From Vibrio sp. YMD68 (lineage in GTDB: Bacteria > Pseudomonadota > Gammaproteobacteria > Enterobacterales > Vibrionaceae): a stretch of DNA of 64,000 nucleotides. The DNA is taken from the NCBI RefSeq assembly GCF_029958905.1, contig NZ_CP124614.1, positions 3,224,001-3,288,000 of the forward strand, given 5' to 3'. How positions within the stretch are numbered: the first letter of the stretch is position 1; every line of letters begins with the position of its first letter. Under the pieces are notes generated by a model. The model was given only the letters and a program-made list of their open reading frames with translations, was not told where the DNA came from and ran no database searches. This document shows positions 49,418 through 59,779 of the stretch, piece after piece. The translations under genes were made by a program, and so were the position numbers.

Positions 49418-50311
49418 ATGAACGAACGTCGCGCACTGGGTTTTGGTCTAGCCGCTGTTTTACTCTGGTCAACGGTCGCTACGGCCTTTAAGCTCACTTT
49501 GGCCGAGTTTACCCCGATCCAAATGTTAACCGTTGCCAGTGTTGTCTCAGCCATTGCGCTCGTGGGTATCTGTGGTTATCAAGGCAAGCTCGGTCAACTT
49601 TCAACCACGTTTATCTCAAACCCATGGTATTACTTACTACTTGGGCTGATTAACCCGCTTGCTTACTATCTGATCTTATTTAAAGCGTACGATCTTCTCC
49701 CGGCTTCACAAGCCCAGGCGATCAACTACAGTTGGGCCATCACGCTTACTTTAATGGCCGCCGTGTTCTTAGGCCAAAAAATTCGTGGCAAAGATTGGAT
49801 CGCTTGTGGGTTTAGTTATCTTGGCGTCATCGTTATCGCCACCAAAGGCGATCTCTTAGGCTTAAATTTTGAAAGCCCACTGGGGGTTTCATTAGCTCTA
49901 CTCTCTACTCTTCTCTGGGCAGGATACTGGATTCTCAACGCCAAAAATAAAGCCGATCCGGTTATTGGTGTGCTGCTTGGTTTTCTCGTCGCGATCCCTT
50001 TCGCAACGGGCTTAAGCATTTATGAGGGTGAAAGCTGGGATGCGATTACAACTCAAGGCTGGCTCGCAGTAACCTATGTGGGGCTGTTTGAAATGGGCAT
50101 TACGTTTGTGCTTTGGCTAAGCGCATTGAAGCTGACGCAAAATACCGCCCGAATCAGCAATCTGATTTTTGCTTCACCTTTCATTTCTCTGATGCTGCTT
50201 GCCACCATCATTGGTGAGAACATTCACCCAGCAACGCTGATCGGGCTTGTCCTGATCATCACTGGTTTGGTCATTCAACAGGTAAAATGGAAAAAGGCAC
50301 CTCAGGTCTGA
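49418..50311 (+). CDS. EamA-family (DMT) transporter
   Basis: Inner-membrane protein of 297 residues with ten predicted helices in two EamA repeats (about 5-135 and 150-290). N-terminus RALGFGLAAVLLWSTVATAF is typical of the drug/metabolite transporter group. Substrate unknown; members export amino acids, sugars or metabolites. Divergent from rmuC and convergent with the HDOD gene. Confidence 0.87.
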   Translation: MNERRALGFGLAAVLLWSTVATAFKLTLAEFTPIQMLTVASVVSAIALVGICGYQGKLGQLSTTFISNPWYYLLLGLINPLAYYLILFKAYDLLPASQAQAINYSWAITLTLMAAVFLGQKIRGKDWIACGFSYLGVIVIATKGDLLGLNFESPLGVSLALLSTLLWAGYWILNAKNKADPVIGVLLGFLVAIPFATGLSIYEGESWDAITTQGWLAVTYVGLFEMGITFVLWLSALKLTQNTARISNLIFASPFISLMLLATIIGENIHPATLIGLVLIITGLVIQQVKWKKAPQV

Positions 50312-50360
50312 TCCATCCGACATGATCTAGCCGTGCCTTTAGACATGGACTCGATTCTCA

Positions 50361-51185
50361 CTAAAACATCTGATACGCCATTTCACTGCCTTGGCCACGC
50401 ACGGCATCGACCTTATCAATCATACTGATATCGATTGATAAGGCTTTCGCCACAGGATGGTGAGTAAGATACGTTTGTTTTTCATCCGCCCCTAGCATGG
50501 AATCCCACTTGAAGTGAATATCGCGAGCAAGATAAAGGACACACGCAAGTTTCTTCGACTCCACGGCTTTTCCTGGTTGATTTACATTGGCGATGGCATC
50601 AATCATTTCTGATGGAAACTGCCACGCTTTTGCAAGCTCAGCGCCTAATTGCTGGGAATCGGTACCCAGTACTTCTTGCTGCACTTTAACGATATTTTCC
50701 CCCGCCTCAACCCTAGCGGTAATTTCGATGGCTTGTTCAGGCACAAGAGAGTGGATCATCAACTCACCAATATTGTGTAGAACCCCGGTGGTAAAGGTTT
50801 CATTGGCATCCAATTTGACAGTTTTTGCAATCGTGCTCGCAATAATCGACACTTCAAAGGTGTTTGCCCAATAATCTTTCAGATTCAACGTTTCTAACTT
50901 AGGAAAAGTGGACGAGAGAATAGAAGAGGAGATAAGCGTTCTAATGGCACCAGCACCCACGCGGACGATGGCATCATTAATGGTCGATACCCCTTTCACA
51001 CCGCCAAAGTGCGCTGAATTGGCCATCCTTAGCACTCGAGCACTGAGGACTTGATCCATCGACATCTTTCGGGATAACTCTCCGAAATCAATGGTTTCTC
51101 GGTTGACCATATCAAGCAATTCTTGCAGCACACTTTCAATACGAGGAAGTTCATTAATACGAGAAATCAATGCGTGTTGACTCAT
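50361..51185 (-). CDS. HDOD-domain signalling protein
   Basis: 274 residues, nearly all an HDOD domain (an HD-related output domain without the full catalytic metal site). Conserved elements include LPRIESVLQELLDMVN near the N-terminus, LRMANSAHFGG, GVLHNIGELMI and an AWQFP segment. HDOD proteins often work with two-component or cyclic-di-GMP proteins; a PAS-GGDEF-EAL gene is divergently encoded 247 bp away. Function not known. Confidence 0.85.
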   Translation of the reverse strand: MSQHALISRINELPRIESVLQELLDMVNRETIDFGELSRKMSMDQVLSARVLRMANSAHFGGVKGVSTINDAIVRVGAGAIRTLISSSILSSTFPKLETLNLKDYWANTFEVSIIASTIAKTVKLDANETFTTGVLHNIGELMIHSLVPEQAIEITARVEAGENIVKVQQEVLGTDSQQLGAELAKAWQFPSEMIDAIANVNQPGKAVESKKLACVLYLARDIHFKWDSMLGADEKQTYLTHHPVAKALSIDISMIDKVDAVRGQGSEMAYQMF

Positions 51186-51432
51186 GAAGTCACTCCTTAA
51201 ACGACATTTATCTTCATTTAATATAGGTCAAAATCCGATACCCAGCGTGCCTTTCCCTGATAAGTTTACCGTCTAAAATCGCCTAACCTTGACCAAAACC
51301 AAGTTCATACATCAAATAAGCACAGGTTATATATTCATCAATAGTGGTACAATAGGTCGAACACTCACGCTCATATCAACAATAATTAATTCCATTTGAG
51401 TCGTGAAAAATGATAAACACTTGAGAATTATT

Positions 51433-54001
51433 ATGTTTCGCATTGCCTTACCCTCATTACATTTAAAGCAGTGGCAAGCTCTTATCGAGCAACTCAGTCA
51501 TGCATTTCAAAGTAAACACCAGATATATCAATACTCGGCAAAGCATGAATGGCGAGCGCTTTTGGATGATAATGGCACACCAAGCGTCGTACTTAAGACT
51601 CAGGCTGAGAACGCCAATTTTCATCTTAAACGACTGGATGAAATGCACCGTAGTGTCCATTACCCTGATACAGAAAGTCTAATCGACGTCAGTGGTCAAC
51701 AACCCTACTGGATCTCCCCGATCTGGTATCCAAACGGCTCTTTATTTGGCTTTATCGTCTCCGCTTTAACCAGCAGTACAACCGAAGCCGAAAGCACTAA
51801 TAAAACCGAAAGTTTTAATAAAGCCGAGAGTACTAATAAAACCAATAGCGCCACTCCATCAGACGCCTTCACCTCTTGGCTCTCAATGGTATCGGGTAAA
51901 ATCAGTTTTGATTTAGCTAGCTTGCAATATCAACATGGAAAGCAACTACCATCGTTACAAGAGTTTATTGACGGTTTAGATGATCATGTCTGGATAAAGA
52001 ACAACCGCGGTGAGTATGTGGTTTGTAATAGCGCAGTTGAACGCGCCTGGGGTTACGCTTCAGAAACAATTATTGGCTCAAAAGATCACGCTTTGTTTGA
52101 TGAGGAAATAGCCAATAAGTTTGTCCGCGCTGATCAGCATGTTGTCGACAATGACAGTCAATACATTGTCGAAGAGTGCTCGAGCACCGATGAAAATAAC
52201 GAGAATATTTGGTTAGAAACCATAAAGTCACCGGTTAAAGATCGTCAAGGGGAAATTACTTGGGGTTCTGGGTATGACTCGTAATGTGACTCGACGTAAG
52301 ACCGTAGAGAATCAACTGAAAGTCACCGCGAAAATATTTAATAACTCCTATGAAGGTATGATGGTCACCGATCACCTCGGTAACCTCATTGAAGTCAACA
52401 AAGCATTTTCAGACATTACTGGCTACCACCCCGATGAAGTTCGAGGAAGAAATCCAAGATTATTGAAATCGGGATTACAGGATGCGGCTTTCTATAAACA
52501 AATGTGGCAAAGCTTAGAAAACACAGGGCAATGGAAAGGTGAGCTCTCGAACATGCGTAAAGACGGAACGATATACCCTCAAAAGTCGACCATCACCGCT
52601 GTTCTGGACAAAAATAATCAAGCGCTCAATTACTTATGTGTCTTTGAGGACATTACGACCCGAAAAGCACATGAACAAAAGCTTCGTAAAATGGCGTTTT
52701 ATGATCCGCTCACCGATTTACCTAATAGAACCCACCTTATCCAACTGTTAGCAGAGCACATCAAAACCGATCAACCTTTCGCAACACTGTTTCTCGACAT
52801 CGATCATTTTAAGCACATCAATGACAGCCTAGGCCACCACACGGGCGATCAAGTTCTCATTGAACTGGCAGATCGGCTCAAATCGTCAACCTTACGGTCC
52901 AATCATATCGCAAGAATTGGCGGGGATGAGTTTGTGATCGTGATTGATGACCTTGATGATCCTGGTTATTTAATTAGCATGATCAGCAGTGCTCTGGGGC
53001 TATTTAGTGCGCCTTTTTATCCTAACGACAGCCAACCGTTGCACCTATCCACCAGCATTGGGGTCTCTTTATACCCTCAAGATGGTGCGGATACAGATAC
53101 ATTGCTAAAAAATGCCGATACCGCGATGTACCTTGCTAAGAAAAATGGTCGAAATGGCTACGCTTTTTATTCGCCTGAGTTAACCGATCAATCCAAATCT
53201 CATGTTCGCTTTCACTCTGCACTGCATCAAGCCATTAAGAATGAAGAGTTTCATTTGGTTTATCAGCCTCAGTTTGATTTAACCACAGGCCGCATCAGTG
53301 GCCTAGAAGCACTCTTGCGTTGGCACAATCCCGCCTTAGGTATTATTTCCCCTGACCAATTTATTCCTATTGCGGAAAAAACAGGGCTGATTAATGAGCT
53401 TGGAACATGGGTACTAGAAACCGCGTGTAAGCAAGGTAAGCAATGGCTAGATAACGGCTACCAATTTTCAAAGATTGCGGTAAATGTGTCCGCAAATCAG
53501 CTACAACAGCCTCACTTTTCAAGCACCCTTCAGGCTATTTTGGAAAGCACTCAATTTCCAGCTCATCACCTTGAAGTAGAAATCACTGAAGGGTTCCTAA
53601 TGCGTGATCTTGCCCTCGCGACTCACGACTTAAATCAACTGAAAGCATTGGGCGTTGAGGTTTCTCTCGATGACTTTGGTACCGGGTACTCATCGCTCTC
53701 TTACCTGAAGGGATTACCAATCGACAAAATTAAGGTCGACCGATCATTTATTAATGACATACCGCACGATGAAGACAGTGTTGCCATTGTTAGCGCCATC
53801 ATTGCCATGGCGAAGAGCTTATCTCTCAAGGTGATTGCAGAAGGCATTGAAAATCAGCAGCAGCAAGATCAGCTTTTGGCCCTCGGTTGCACCATAGGCC
53901 AAGGTTTCCATCTTAGAAAACCACTCAATCCTAATGAGCCTGATAGCCAAAGGGATCTTGTTGAGCTGTTTACCTGCCCTGTTGATGGGCTGATGGATTG
54001 A
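51433..54001 (+). pseudogene. PAS-PAS-GGDEF-EAL cyclic-di-GMP protein, single frameshift
   Basis: An N-terminal unknown sensor region (about 1-150), a hexapeptide repeat linker, one PAS domain ending at 52272, a second PAS (SYEGMMVTDHLGNLIEVNKA), then GGDEF and EAL domains. Reading breaks at GGG 52270-52272: removing one G joins ...TWGSG to MTRNVTRRKTVENQ, the usual end of a PAC motif, giving about 855 residues. Catalytic motifs are intact: GGDEF (RIGGDEF), EAL (LEALLRW), EITEGF, DDFGTGYSSL and KVDRSFI. No RxxD inhibitory site precedes GGDEF. Start 51433 is preferred to a GTG at 51403. If the break is real, a start at 52274 could still make a PAS-GGDEF-EAL protein. Confidence 0.8.
51790..51843 (+). 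repeat. three 18-bp in-frame coding repeats
   Basis: GAAAGCACTAATAAAACC and two close variants in tandem encode ESTNKT-ESFNKA-ESTNKT in the linker before the first PAS domain. Copy number can change without breaking the frame. Confidence 0.85.
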
Positions 54002-54032
54002 TGAGCTAATGAGCTAATGAGCTAATGAGCTG
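54001..54032. repeat. four 8-bp direct repeats at the end of the EAL gene
   Basis: ATGAGCTA occurs three times and ATGAGCTG once, head to tail, beginning on the last base of the stop codon. Each unit brings TGA or TAA codons, so copy changes would not extend the protein. Confidence 0.85.
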
Positions 54033-54143
54033 AATTGTGAATGCCGGATAGAATAAATGGGATTGATGAAGTCATGGCCGCTACCTTAGTGACGGCCTAA
54101 GTGACTCTCACACAACTCAGGGGAGTCTAAGTGGTTAAATTCA

Positions 54144-55331
54144 CTAAACCCATTGCCCTGCGACAAAGCCACTTGACCAAGCCCATTGGAAATTATAGCC
54201 ACCGAGCCAACCAGAAACATCCATCACTTCGCCAATAAAGTAGAGCCCAGAAACGCTCTTACACTCCATCGTTTTCGATGATATGTAATCGGTATCGACA
54301 CCACCCAAAGTCACTTCAGCCGTTCTATAGCCTTCAGTGCCATTGGGTGCAACTTTCCAATTTTCAAGCAAGGAAACAATCGCTTCCTGTTCTTTAGGGG
54401 TAAACTGCTTTAAAGGCTTATCAATGAATTCTTTACGCTCAATAAGCACTTCAACTAACCGTTTAGGAAGGACTTTTGCCAAGGTGTTCTTCAAACTTTG
54501 ATTAGGGTGTTTCTCCCTGGATTCCGTGAGTAACAGCCCAACATCATCATTAGGGACTAAGTTAATCGACACGCTTTGTCCTGCTTTCCAAAATGATGAC
54601 ACTTGCAATATCGATGGGCCAGACAACCCACGATGAGTAAACAGCAACGCCTCTTTAAAGAGTGTGCCGTCTTGCGTGGTCACCTCAGTAGGAAGCGCAA
54701 TACCTGATAGGCCGGCCAAATCGTCTTTGTCTTTATTGTGTAGGGTAAATGGAACAAGGCCTGCAGTAGTCGGCATCACAGGCAAACCGAACTGTTCAGC
54801 AATCTTGTAACCGTATGGGGTTGCGCCTAATTTGGGCATTGAGAGCCCACCAGTTGCCACCACTAATGACTGACATTCAATCACATCACTGTCGATATCA
54901 AGAGTGAAGCCCGTTTCATTTTGTTCAACACGAGTGATATTGGCTTGGTAACGCTGAGTGATGCTATTGAGTTGGCACTCATCGAGTAACATGCGAACAA
55001 TTTGTTTCGCGGAATCGACACAAAACAGCTGCCCGTGCTCACGCTCTTCAAACTCAATCCCATGTTTGCTGACCAAGGAAATGAAATCCCAGTTGGTATA
55101 TTGGGAAAGCGCCGACTTAACGAAGTGTGGATTTTTACACAAGAAGTTATTAGCGGAAACATCATAGTTGGTAAAGTTACAGCGACCACCACCCGAAATC
55201 AGAATTTTTCGACCTGGCTTTTTTGCATGATCAACCAATAGAACCGTTCGTCCTCTCTTGCCCGCTTCAGCAGCACACATTAATCCCGCTGCGCCCGCGC
55301 CAATAATAACGACATCAAATTGGTTACTCAT
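54144..55331 (-). CDS. NAD(P)/FAD-dependent oxidoreductase, BaiN/YhiN (HI0933) family
   Basis: Flavoprotein of 395 residues. The FAD-binding GxGxxG is GAGAAG at about residues 11-16, followed by the family segment KPGRKILISGGGRCNFTN (about 41-58). The C-terminal FAD loop SGLYFIGEVMDVSGWLGGYN is also present. Family members are widespread and mostly uncharacterised; the BaiN name refers to a proposed bile-acid reductase in gut bacteria and should not be carried over to a Vibrio. Confidence 0.9.
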   Translation of the reverse strand: MSNQFDVVIIGAGAAGLMCAAEAGKRGRTVLLVDHAKKPGRKILISGGGRCNFTNYDVSANNFLCKNPHFVKSALSQYTNWDFISLVSKHGIEFEEREHGQLFCVDSAKQIVRMLLDECQLNSITQRYQANITRVEQNETGFTLDIDSDVIECQSLVVATGGLSMPKLGATPYGYKIAEQFGLPVMPTTAGLVPFTLHNKDKDDLAGLSGIALPTEVTTQDGTLFKEALLFTHRGLSGPSILQVSSFWKAGQSVSINLVPNDDVGLLLTESREKHPNQSLKNTLAKVLPKRLVEVLIERKEFIDKPLKQFTPKEQEAIVSLLENWKVAPNGTEGYRTAEVTLGGVDTDYISSKTMECKSVSGLYFIGEVMDVSGWLGGYNFQWAWSSGFVAGQWV

Positions 55332-55362
55332 GTTATTGCTCTTCTGTAATGGCTCTACAAAT

Positions 55363-55390
55363 AAAAAAGGATGTGCAAAAGCACATCCTT
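55363..55390 (-). terminator. terminator of uspB
   Basis: A 10-bp perfect stem with an AAAA (minus strand TTTT) loop (55367-55376 with 55381-55390) and T6 on the minus strand. Confidence 0.92.
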
Positions 55391-55461
55391 ACGATGGTAT
55401 CGTATTCTAACTCCAAATAAACGGAATGCCAATTTGAAGTCTTGATTGATTCAATAACGAA

Positions 55462-55785
55462 TCAAACCATAAAAGCGATCAGCAGCGTCACACTCAATAA
55501 ACCACAAGAAAGAATAAAGAGTTCTCTTACTCGGTCACACTTGCCAGTAAACACTGGGTCATGATGATGATGATACTCTTTGGTTTTTAAGTAGCTATAA
55601 AGGCGAACTTGCTTGGTCATATTGCCATGGGTGGTAAAAAAACCGCCACCATCGACTTGCTGATAAAGCAAGGGATGAGCTTCTCGCATAATATAGATTA
55701 ATGAACGCAGCGCCGTTAAGTATCGAACCATATTGAGCCCGGTCACTAATAGCAATGCTAATAAAATAGTGTCTCCACTGATCAT
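55462..55785 (-). CDS. uspB: universal stress protein UspB
   Basis: Small inner-membrane protein (107 residues) with membrane segments near both ends (about 5-25 and 88-106). The conserved core [18 protein letters not shown] and [11 protein letters not shown] is as in E. coli UspB, where loss causes ethanol sensitivity in stationary phase under RpoS control. Neighbours ftnA and uspA match the E. coli/V. cholerae grouping. Confidence 0.94.
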   Translation of the reverse strand: MISGDTILLALLLVTGLNMVRYLTALRSLIYIMREAHPLLYQQVDGGGFFTTHGNMTKQVRLYSYLKTKEYHHHHDPVFTGKCDRVRELFILSCGLLSVTLLIAFMV

Positions 55786-55857
55786 CTTCTCCTCCCTACA
55801 TCTTCTATCAATGCTTGAAAAGAAAAGACGACTCAGTGAATTGTCTTCTTGCTGATG

Positions 55858-56385
55858 TTACTCAGCAGCAGCATCCATAATAGAAGATGAACCTTCTTTA
55901 GCTAGTAACGCTAGATCTTTGTCAATAAAGAACAGTGCTTTACCATCTTCACCCACTAACTCTAGCTTATCTAATATCCCTTTAAACAACTTCTCTTCCT
56001 CGTGCTGTTCAGCAACGTACCACTGCAAGAAGTTAAACGTTGAGTAGTCTTGATTAGTGAAAGCCACATGAGCAAGTTTGTTAATTTTTTCAGTGATCAT
56101 TTGCTCATGTTCATAAGTCAAACGAAACACTGCTCCTAAACTTTCAAATTCATGTTGTGGCGCTTCAATGACACCAAGTATCGGCATTGCACCCGTCTCA
56201 CTTACGTAGGTAAAAAGACGCTGCATATGCTGCATTTCTTCAACGGCATGACCTCGTAAAAACTCAGCCGCACCTTCAAATCCTTTGTCTTCACACCAAG
56301 CACTCATTTGTAAGTATAGGTTGGATGAGAAAAATTCTAGGTTTATTTGCTCATTCAATTGCTCGACCATGGCTTTTGGTAACAT
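55858..56385 (-). CDS. ftnA: non-haem ferritin
   Basis: Iron-storage cage protein of 175 residues with a four-helix bundle. Ferroxidase ligands are visible as E17 ([14 protein letters not shown] region), E50 and H53 ([12 protein letters not shown]), E94 and the Q/E near 127-130 ([12 protein letters not shown]). The long 175-residue form matches the bacterial FtnA class, not the haem-binding bacterioferritin. It is a likely RyhB/Fur-responsive gene; RyhB is encoded 15 kb away. Divergent from uspA. Confidence 0.95.
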   Translation of the reverse strand: MLPKAMVEQLNEQINLEFFSSNLYLQMSAWCEDKGFEGAAEFLRGHAVEEMQHMQRLFTYVSETGAMPILGVIEAPQHEFESLGAVFRLTYEHEQMITEKINKLAHVAFTNQDYSTFNFLQWYVAEQHEEEKLFKGILDKLELVGEDGKALFFIDKDLALLAKEGSSSIMDAAAE

Positions 56386-56543
56386 TTTTTTCCCCTATTT
56401 CAACTATCTAACTGCATTGACTAAATCTATTAATCAAACAATAACATGTTCATTACTCAATGTGGATATGAGATCACAACAGCAATAATCCTTATTCACT
56501 GATGCTAGAGTAATCCTATCCCAATAAAATAGGAGAGATCCAA

Positions 56544-56969
56544 ATGAGCTATCAACATATCTTAGTCGCAGTCGACCTTTCTGAAGACAGTAAACTACTG
56601 GTTGATAAGGCCGCAGCGCTCGCCAAACCTCTGAACGCTAAGCTTTCTTTTATTCATATCGATGTCAACTATGCTGAGTTATATACAGGGCTTATCGACA
56701 TCAACCTGGCTGAAACTCAATACCAAGCCTTAGAAACTTCCAAGGCAAAACTCAAAGAGTTAGCCGATCACGCTCATTACCCGATCAATAGCACACTCGT
56801 TGGCAGCGGAGATCTCAGCAATGAGTTATGCGATACCATCAACGAACACCACTTTGATTTAGTCGTGTGCGGGCACCACCAAGATTTTTGGAGCAAGTTA
56901 CTCTCATCGACTCGCCAACTTATCAATTGCTCTCCCGTCGATATGCTGGTTGTACCCTTGACTGATTAA
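56544..56969 (+). CDS. uspA: universal stress protein UspA
   Basis: Cytosolic Usp-fold protein of 141 residues. N-terminus [16 protein letters not shown] is close to E. coli UspA, which lacks the full ATP-binding GxxGxxxxG(S/T) motif; here the corresponding region ([19 protein letters not shown]) also diverges from it. Induced by growth arrest in E. coli. AGGAGAG lies upstream with normal spacing. Confidence 0.94.
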   Translation: MSYQHILVAVDLSEDSKLLVDKAAALAKPLNAKLSFIHIDVNYAELYTGLIDINLAETQYQALETSKAKLKELADHAHYPINSTLVGSGDLSNELCDTINEHHFDLVVCGHHQDFWSKLLSSTRQLINCSPVDMLVVPLTD

Positions 56970-57056
56970 TCGATATTAGCGAGGTAGAGCGTTCTATTTA
57001 TAACCAATACCAATTAGGGTAAACTGCAGCTATCTTTTTGATAATGAATCTTATTT

Positions 57057-57926
57057 ATGTTTTATCTTTCTGCCGTTACCCTACTTTGGGCATTTTCGTT
57101 TAGTTTGATCGGTGTTTATCTAGCCGGTCAGGTTGATTCTTGGTTCTCGGTCTGGATACGCGTTGCTTTAGCAAGCCTTGTGTTCATTCCTTTTACCCAG
57201 TTCCGTGGTGTTGCTAATACATTGAAATTGAAACTGATGTGTATTGGTGGCATACAACTTGGCCTCATGTACTGCTTCTATTACCAATCGTTCTTGTTGC
57301 TTTCTGTTCCTGAAGTCCTGTTGTTCACCGTTTTCACACCCATCTATGTGACTCTGATTTATGACCTGCTTAAACAACGTTTTTCGCCCTGGTACTTAGT
57401 CACCGCTGCAATAGCGGTATCTGGGGCAGCTTTCATTAAATTTTCCGGCGTAAATGACCACTTCTTACTTGGATTCTTTGTGGTGCAAGGGGCTAACCTT
57501 TGCTTTGCCATAGGACAGGTCAGCTATAAGTATGTGATGGAACAAGAAACCACAGAACTTCCTCACCATTCTATTTTTGGCTACTTTTATTTTGGTGCCC
57601 TGTGTGTTGCGACCATCGCATTTGCTCTGATGGGCAATATCGATAAATTACCGACCACGTCATTGCAGTGGGGTGTGTTGATTTATCTGGGTGTGATCGC
57701 TTCTGGTGCGGGCTACTTTCTATGGAATAAAGGGGCGTGCCTTGTGAATGCCGGCGCTCTCGCCGTGATGAATAACCTCCTTGTTCCAGCTGGGCTTATA
57801 GTAAACATTGTCATTTGGAATCGAGATGTAGACCTTGTGAGTTTATCTATTGGTGGCCTAATTATTCTTCTCTCACTGTGGGTCAATGAAACATGGGTAA
57901 AAAAGCGGGTTGAACAACAGGCTTAG
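57057..57926 (+). CDS. EamA-family (DMT) transporter
   Basis: 289 residues, about ten helices in two repeats. N-terminus MFYLSAVTLLWAFSFSLIGV places it in the carboxylate/amino-acid/amine exporter branch. No clear ribosome binding site precedes the ATG at 57057. Not close in sequence to the other EamA gene at 49.4 kb beyond family level. Substrate unknown. Ends at a strong terminator shared with rsmJ. Confidence 0.87.
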   Translation: MFYLSAVTLLWAFSFSLIGVYLAGQVDSWFSVWIRVALASLVFIPFTQFRGVANTLKLKLMCIGGIQLGLMYCFYYQSFLLLSVPEVLLFTVFTPIYVTLIYDLLKQRFSPWYLVTAAIAVSGAAFIKFSGVNDHFLLGFFVVQGANLCFAIGQVSYKYVMEQETTELPHHSIFGYFYFGALCVATIAFALMGNIDKLPTTSLQWGVLIYLGVIASGAGYFLWNKGACLVNAGALAVMNNLLVPAGLIVNIVIWNRDVDLVSLSIGGLIILLSLWVNETWVKKRVEQQA

Positions 57927-58024
57927 ATCCATAATGGTTGTTTGGGGAAAATACTGAGTCATTACTCTCTTGAAGACTTTCGCTAGACACCGTATCTAGA
58001 GTCTTATCTAAAAGCCAGAAACTC

Positions 58025-58054
58025 AAAACGCTCACTAATTTAGTGAGCGTTTTT
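58025..58054. terminator. terminator between the EamA gene and rsmJ
   Basis: A 13-bp perfect stem with a 3-nt loop (58025-58037 with 58041-58053) and T5 on the plus side, A4 on the left; works best for the plus strand. Confidence 0.9.
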
Positions 58055-58126
58055 ATTGGGTAACGTGTCGTAACGGCTTTTAAGCTTGTTATTTTTAGTC
58101 GCTGATTTCTCTAGTCAGTGACTGTA

Positions 58127-58906
58127 TTAACTCATCGATGCCTTTACATAAACATCAAAGCGGTTCTTCTTAGTTTCTATCGCCATGGCGGGTTTTCTAT
58201 CGCCAAGCCATGGAGCATAGTCAGGGCGTTTGACCACCACACGCTTAGTGGCAAGGGCCAAAGCGGGAGTTAATAAATCATCGGCATCATTATCAGCCCC
58301 AACTAGCGACTGAAAAACACGCATCTCTTTTTTGACAAGTGCCGATTTTTTCTTGTTCTCTGGATGTGGATACATAGGATCAAGATAAACAATATCCGGT
58401 TGAACAAAGCTTTTGTCTTCAATTAGTGATGTTAAAGCATCATGGCTAGAGGCGTGTATGAGTGACATTCTTTCCGTTACCCAATGTCCAATTTCTCTGT
58501 CTTGTTTTGCTCTCGAGAGCCCGTCATCAAGCAGTGCGGCAACAACCGGGTGACGTTCGACCATTTGAACCTGGCAGCCTAAAGACGCTAACACAAAGGC
58601 ATCGCGCCCTAACCCCGCCGTTGCATCAAGAACCGTAGGTGTCGCTCCTTTATTAAGCCCTGCTGCTTTGGCTATTGCTTGTCCTTTTCCACCACCAAAC
58701 TTACGACGATGACCAACTGCACCACCAACGAGATCGACAAAAATAGCCCCCAGTTTGGGTTCGTCTAATTTACGTAATTCTAAATGCTCATCGGTTAGCA
58801 CCAAAGCAAACATACTCGAGCTATAGTGTTTCAGCCCCCAGCGCTTGGCTAAGCCATCTAAATTATCTTGTTGTGATGCGTCTTCGCAAATCAGTTGTAA
58901 CTGCAA
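58127..58906 (-). CDS. rsmJ: 16S rRNA (guanine(1516)-N2)-methyltransferase RsmJ
   Basis: SAM-dependent enzyme that methylates G1516 of 16S rRNA. 259 residues. SAM-binding motif [16 protein letters not shown] at about 91-106, and catalytic [14 protein letters not shown] at about 176-189. In E. coli it adjoins prlC; here prlC is at the other end of the window, so the order has been rearranged relative to E. coli. Convergent with the EamA gene. Confidence 0.95.
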   Translation of the reverse strand: MQLQLICEDASQQDNLDGLAKRWGLKHYSSSMFALVLTDEHLELRKLDEPKLGAIFVDLVGGAVGHRRKFGGGKGQAIAKAAGLNKGATPTVLDATAGLGRDAFVLASLGCQVQMVERHPVVAALLDDGLSRAKQDREIGHWVTERMSLIHASSHDALTSLIEDKSFVQPDIVYLDPMYPHPENKKKSALVKKEMRVFQSLVGADNDADDLLTPALALATKRVVVKRPDYAPWLGDRKPAMAIETKKNRFDVYVKASMS

Positions 58907-59222
58907 AGTTGGCTCCAGATGTCAGTCAGTGAATACATAAAATTGAACGGCAGAAGTCTACCTGTTTTTCTCGGCGCTTTCTTGGGTTTCTATGACCATT
59001 GCATTAGTCATAATTTAGATCGATTCCAAGCTGCATTTTGATGTCCTGGCAATATCAGACCACCCAGCTAAATAATGAAACGAAGTCATGACTCGCGGAA
59101 AGATGAAAACCGAGCATCGGTATGTCATTAGAGAGTGCCCTCAATTGATAATAGTAACATCGCTGTTGATAAAATATACTGAGTGCGTTTCTCTTTTTGT
59201 TCCTCACAATCGCGGTGATTAA
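58907..59222. other. intergenic region between rsmJ and asnC
   Basis: About 315 bp. It must hold the two divergent promoters. I see AT-rich segments near 59150-59185 (TTGATAA and TATACT), but no convincing complete promoter, no tRNA and no terminator. Confidence 0.5.
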
Positions 59223-59681
59223 ATGCAACAAGCCAAGCTCGATGATCTAGACCGGGCCATACTTAAAACTTTGATGGAAGACGCTCGTAAACCTTACGCA
59301 GAAATGGCGAAAAGCTTCGATGTCAGCCCTGCTACGATTCACGTTAGAATTGAAAAGATGAAGTCTGCCGATATCATTCAAGGAACAGAAGTAATCGTGA
59401 ACACCAAGAAACTCGGCTATGACGTTTGCTGCTTTATTGGAATAAACTTGAATGCGGCAAGAGATTACCATTCTGCGATTGCTAAGCTCAATGCGCTTGA
59501 AGAGGTTGTCGAAGCTTATTACACGACTGGCGCTTACAATATTTTTGTCAAACTTATGTGTAAATCCATTGAAGAGCTACAGTATGTTCTGATCGATAAG
59601 CTACAAGCCATTGATGAAGTTCAGTCGACAGAGACACTGATTTCTCTACAAAACCCCATTAATCGCAATGTGAATCCGTAA
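59223..59681 (+). CDS. asnC: Lrp/AsnC-family regulator AsnC
   Basis: 152-residue regulator: N-terminal helix-turn-helix (about 5-60, LDDLDRAILKTLMEDARKPY) and C-terminal RAM ligand-binding domain with GAYNIFVKLMC. Length and sequence are close to E. coli AsnC, which activates asnA in response to asparagine; asnA is not in the window. Two-way terminator after it. Confidence 0.9.
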   Translation: MQQAKLDDLDRAILKTLMEDARKPYAEMAKSFDVSPATIHVRIEKMKSADIIQGTEVIVNTKKLGYDVCCFIGINLNAARDYHSAIAKLNALEEVVEAYYTTGAYNIFVKLMCKSIEELQYVLIDKLQAIDEVQSTETLISLQNPINRNVNP

Positions 59682-59721
59682 TGACTTGTTATTCGGCGTT
59701 CCAAATACGCTATAGAATTAA

Positions 59722-59751
59722 AAATGGCCTCACTGCGGAGTGAGGCCATTT
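59722..59751. terminator. bidirectional terminator after asnC
   Basis: A 13-bp perfect stem with a GCGG loop (59722-59734 with 59739-59751). It serves asnC and the convergent short gene at 59780. Confidence 0.9.
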
Positions 59752-59779
59752 CGATGGATGCATTGACTGACTAACACGG

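Noticed and set aside
50292..50340. Terminator between the EamA gene and the HDOD gene
   Set aside because: AAAGGCAC and GTGCCTTT can pair, but the loop is over 30 nt and one arm is inside the gene.
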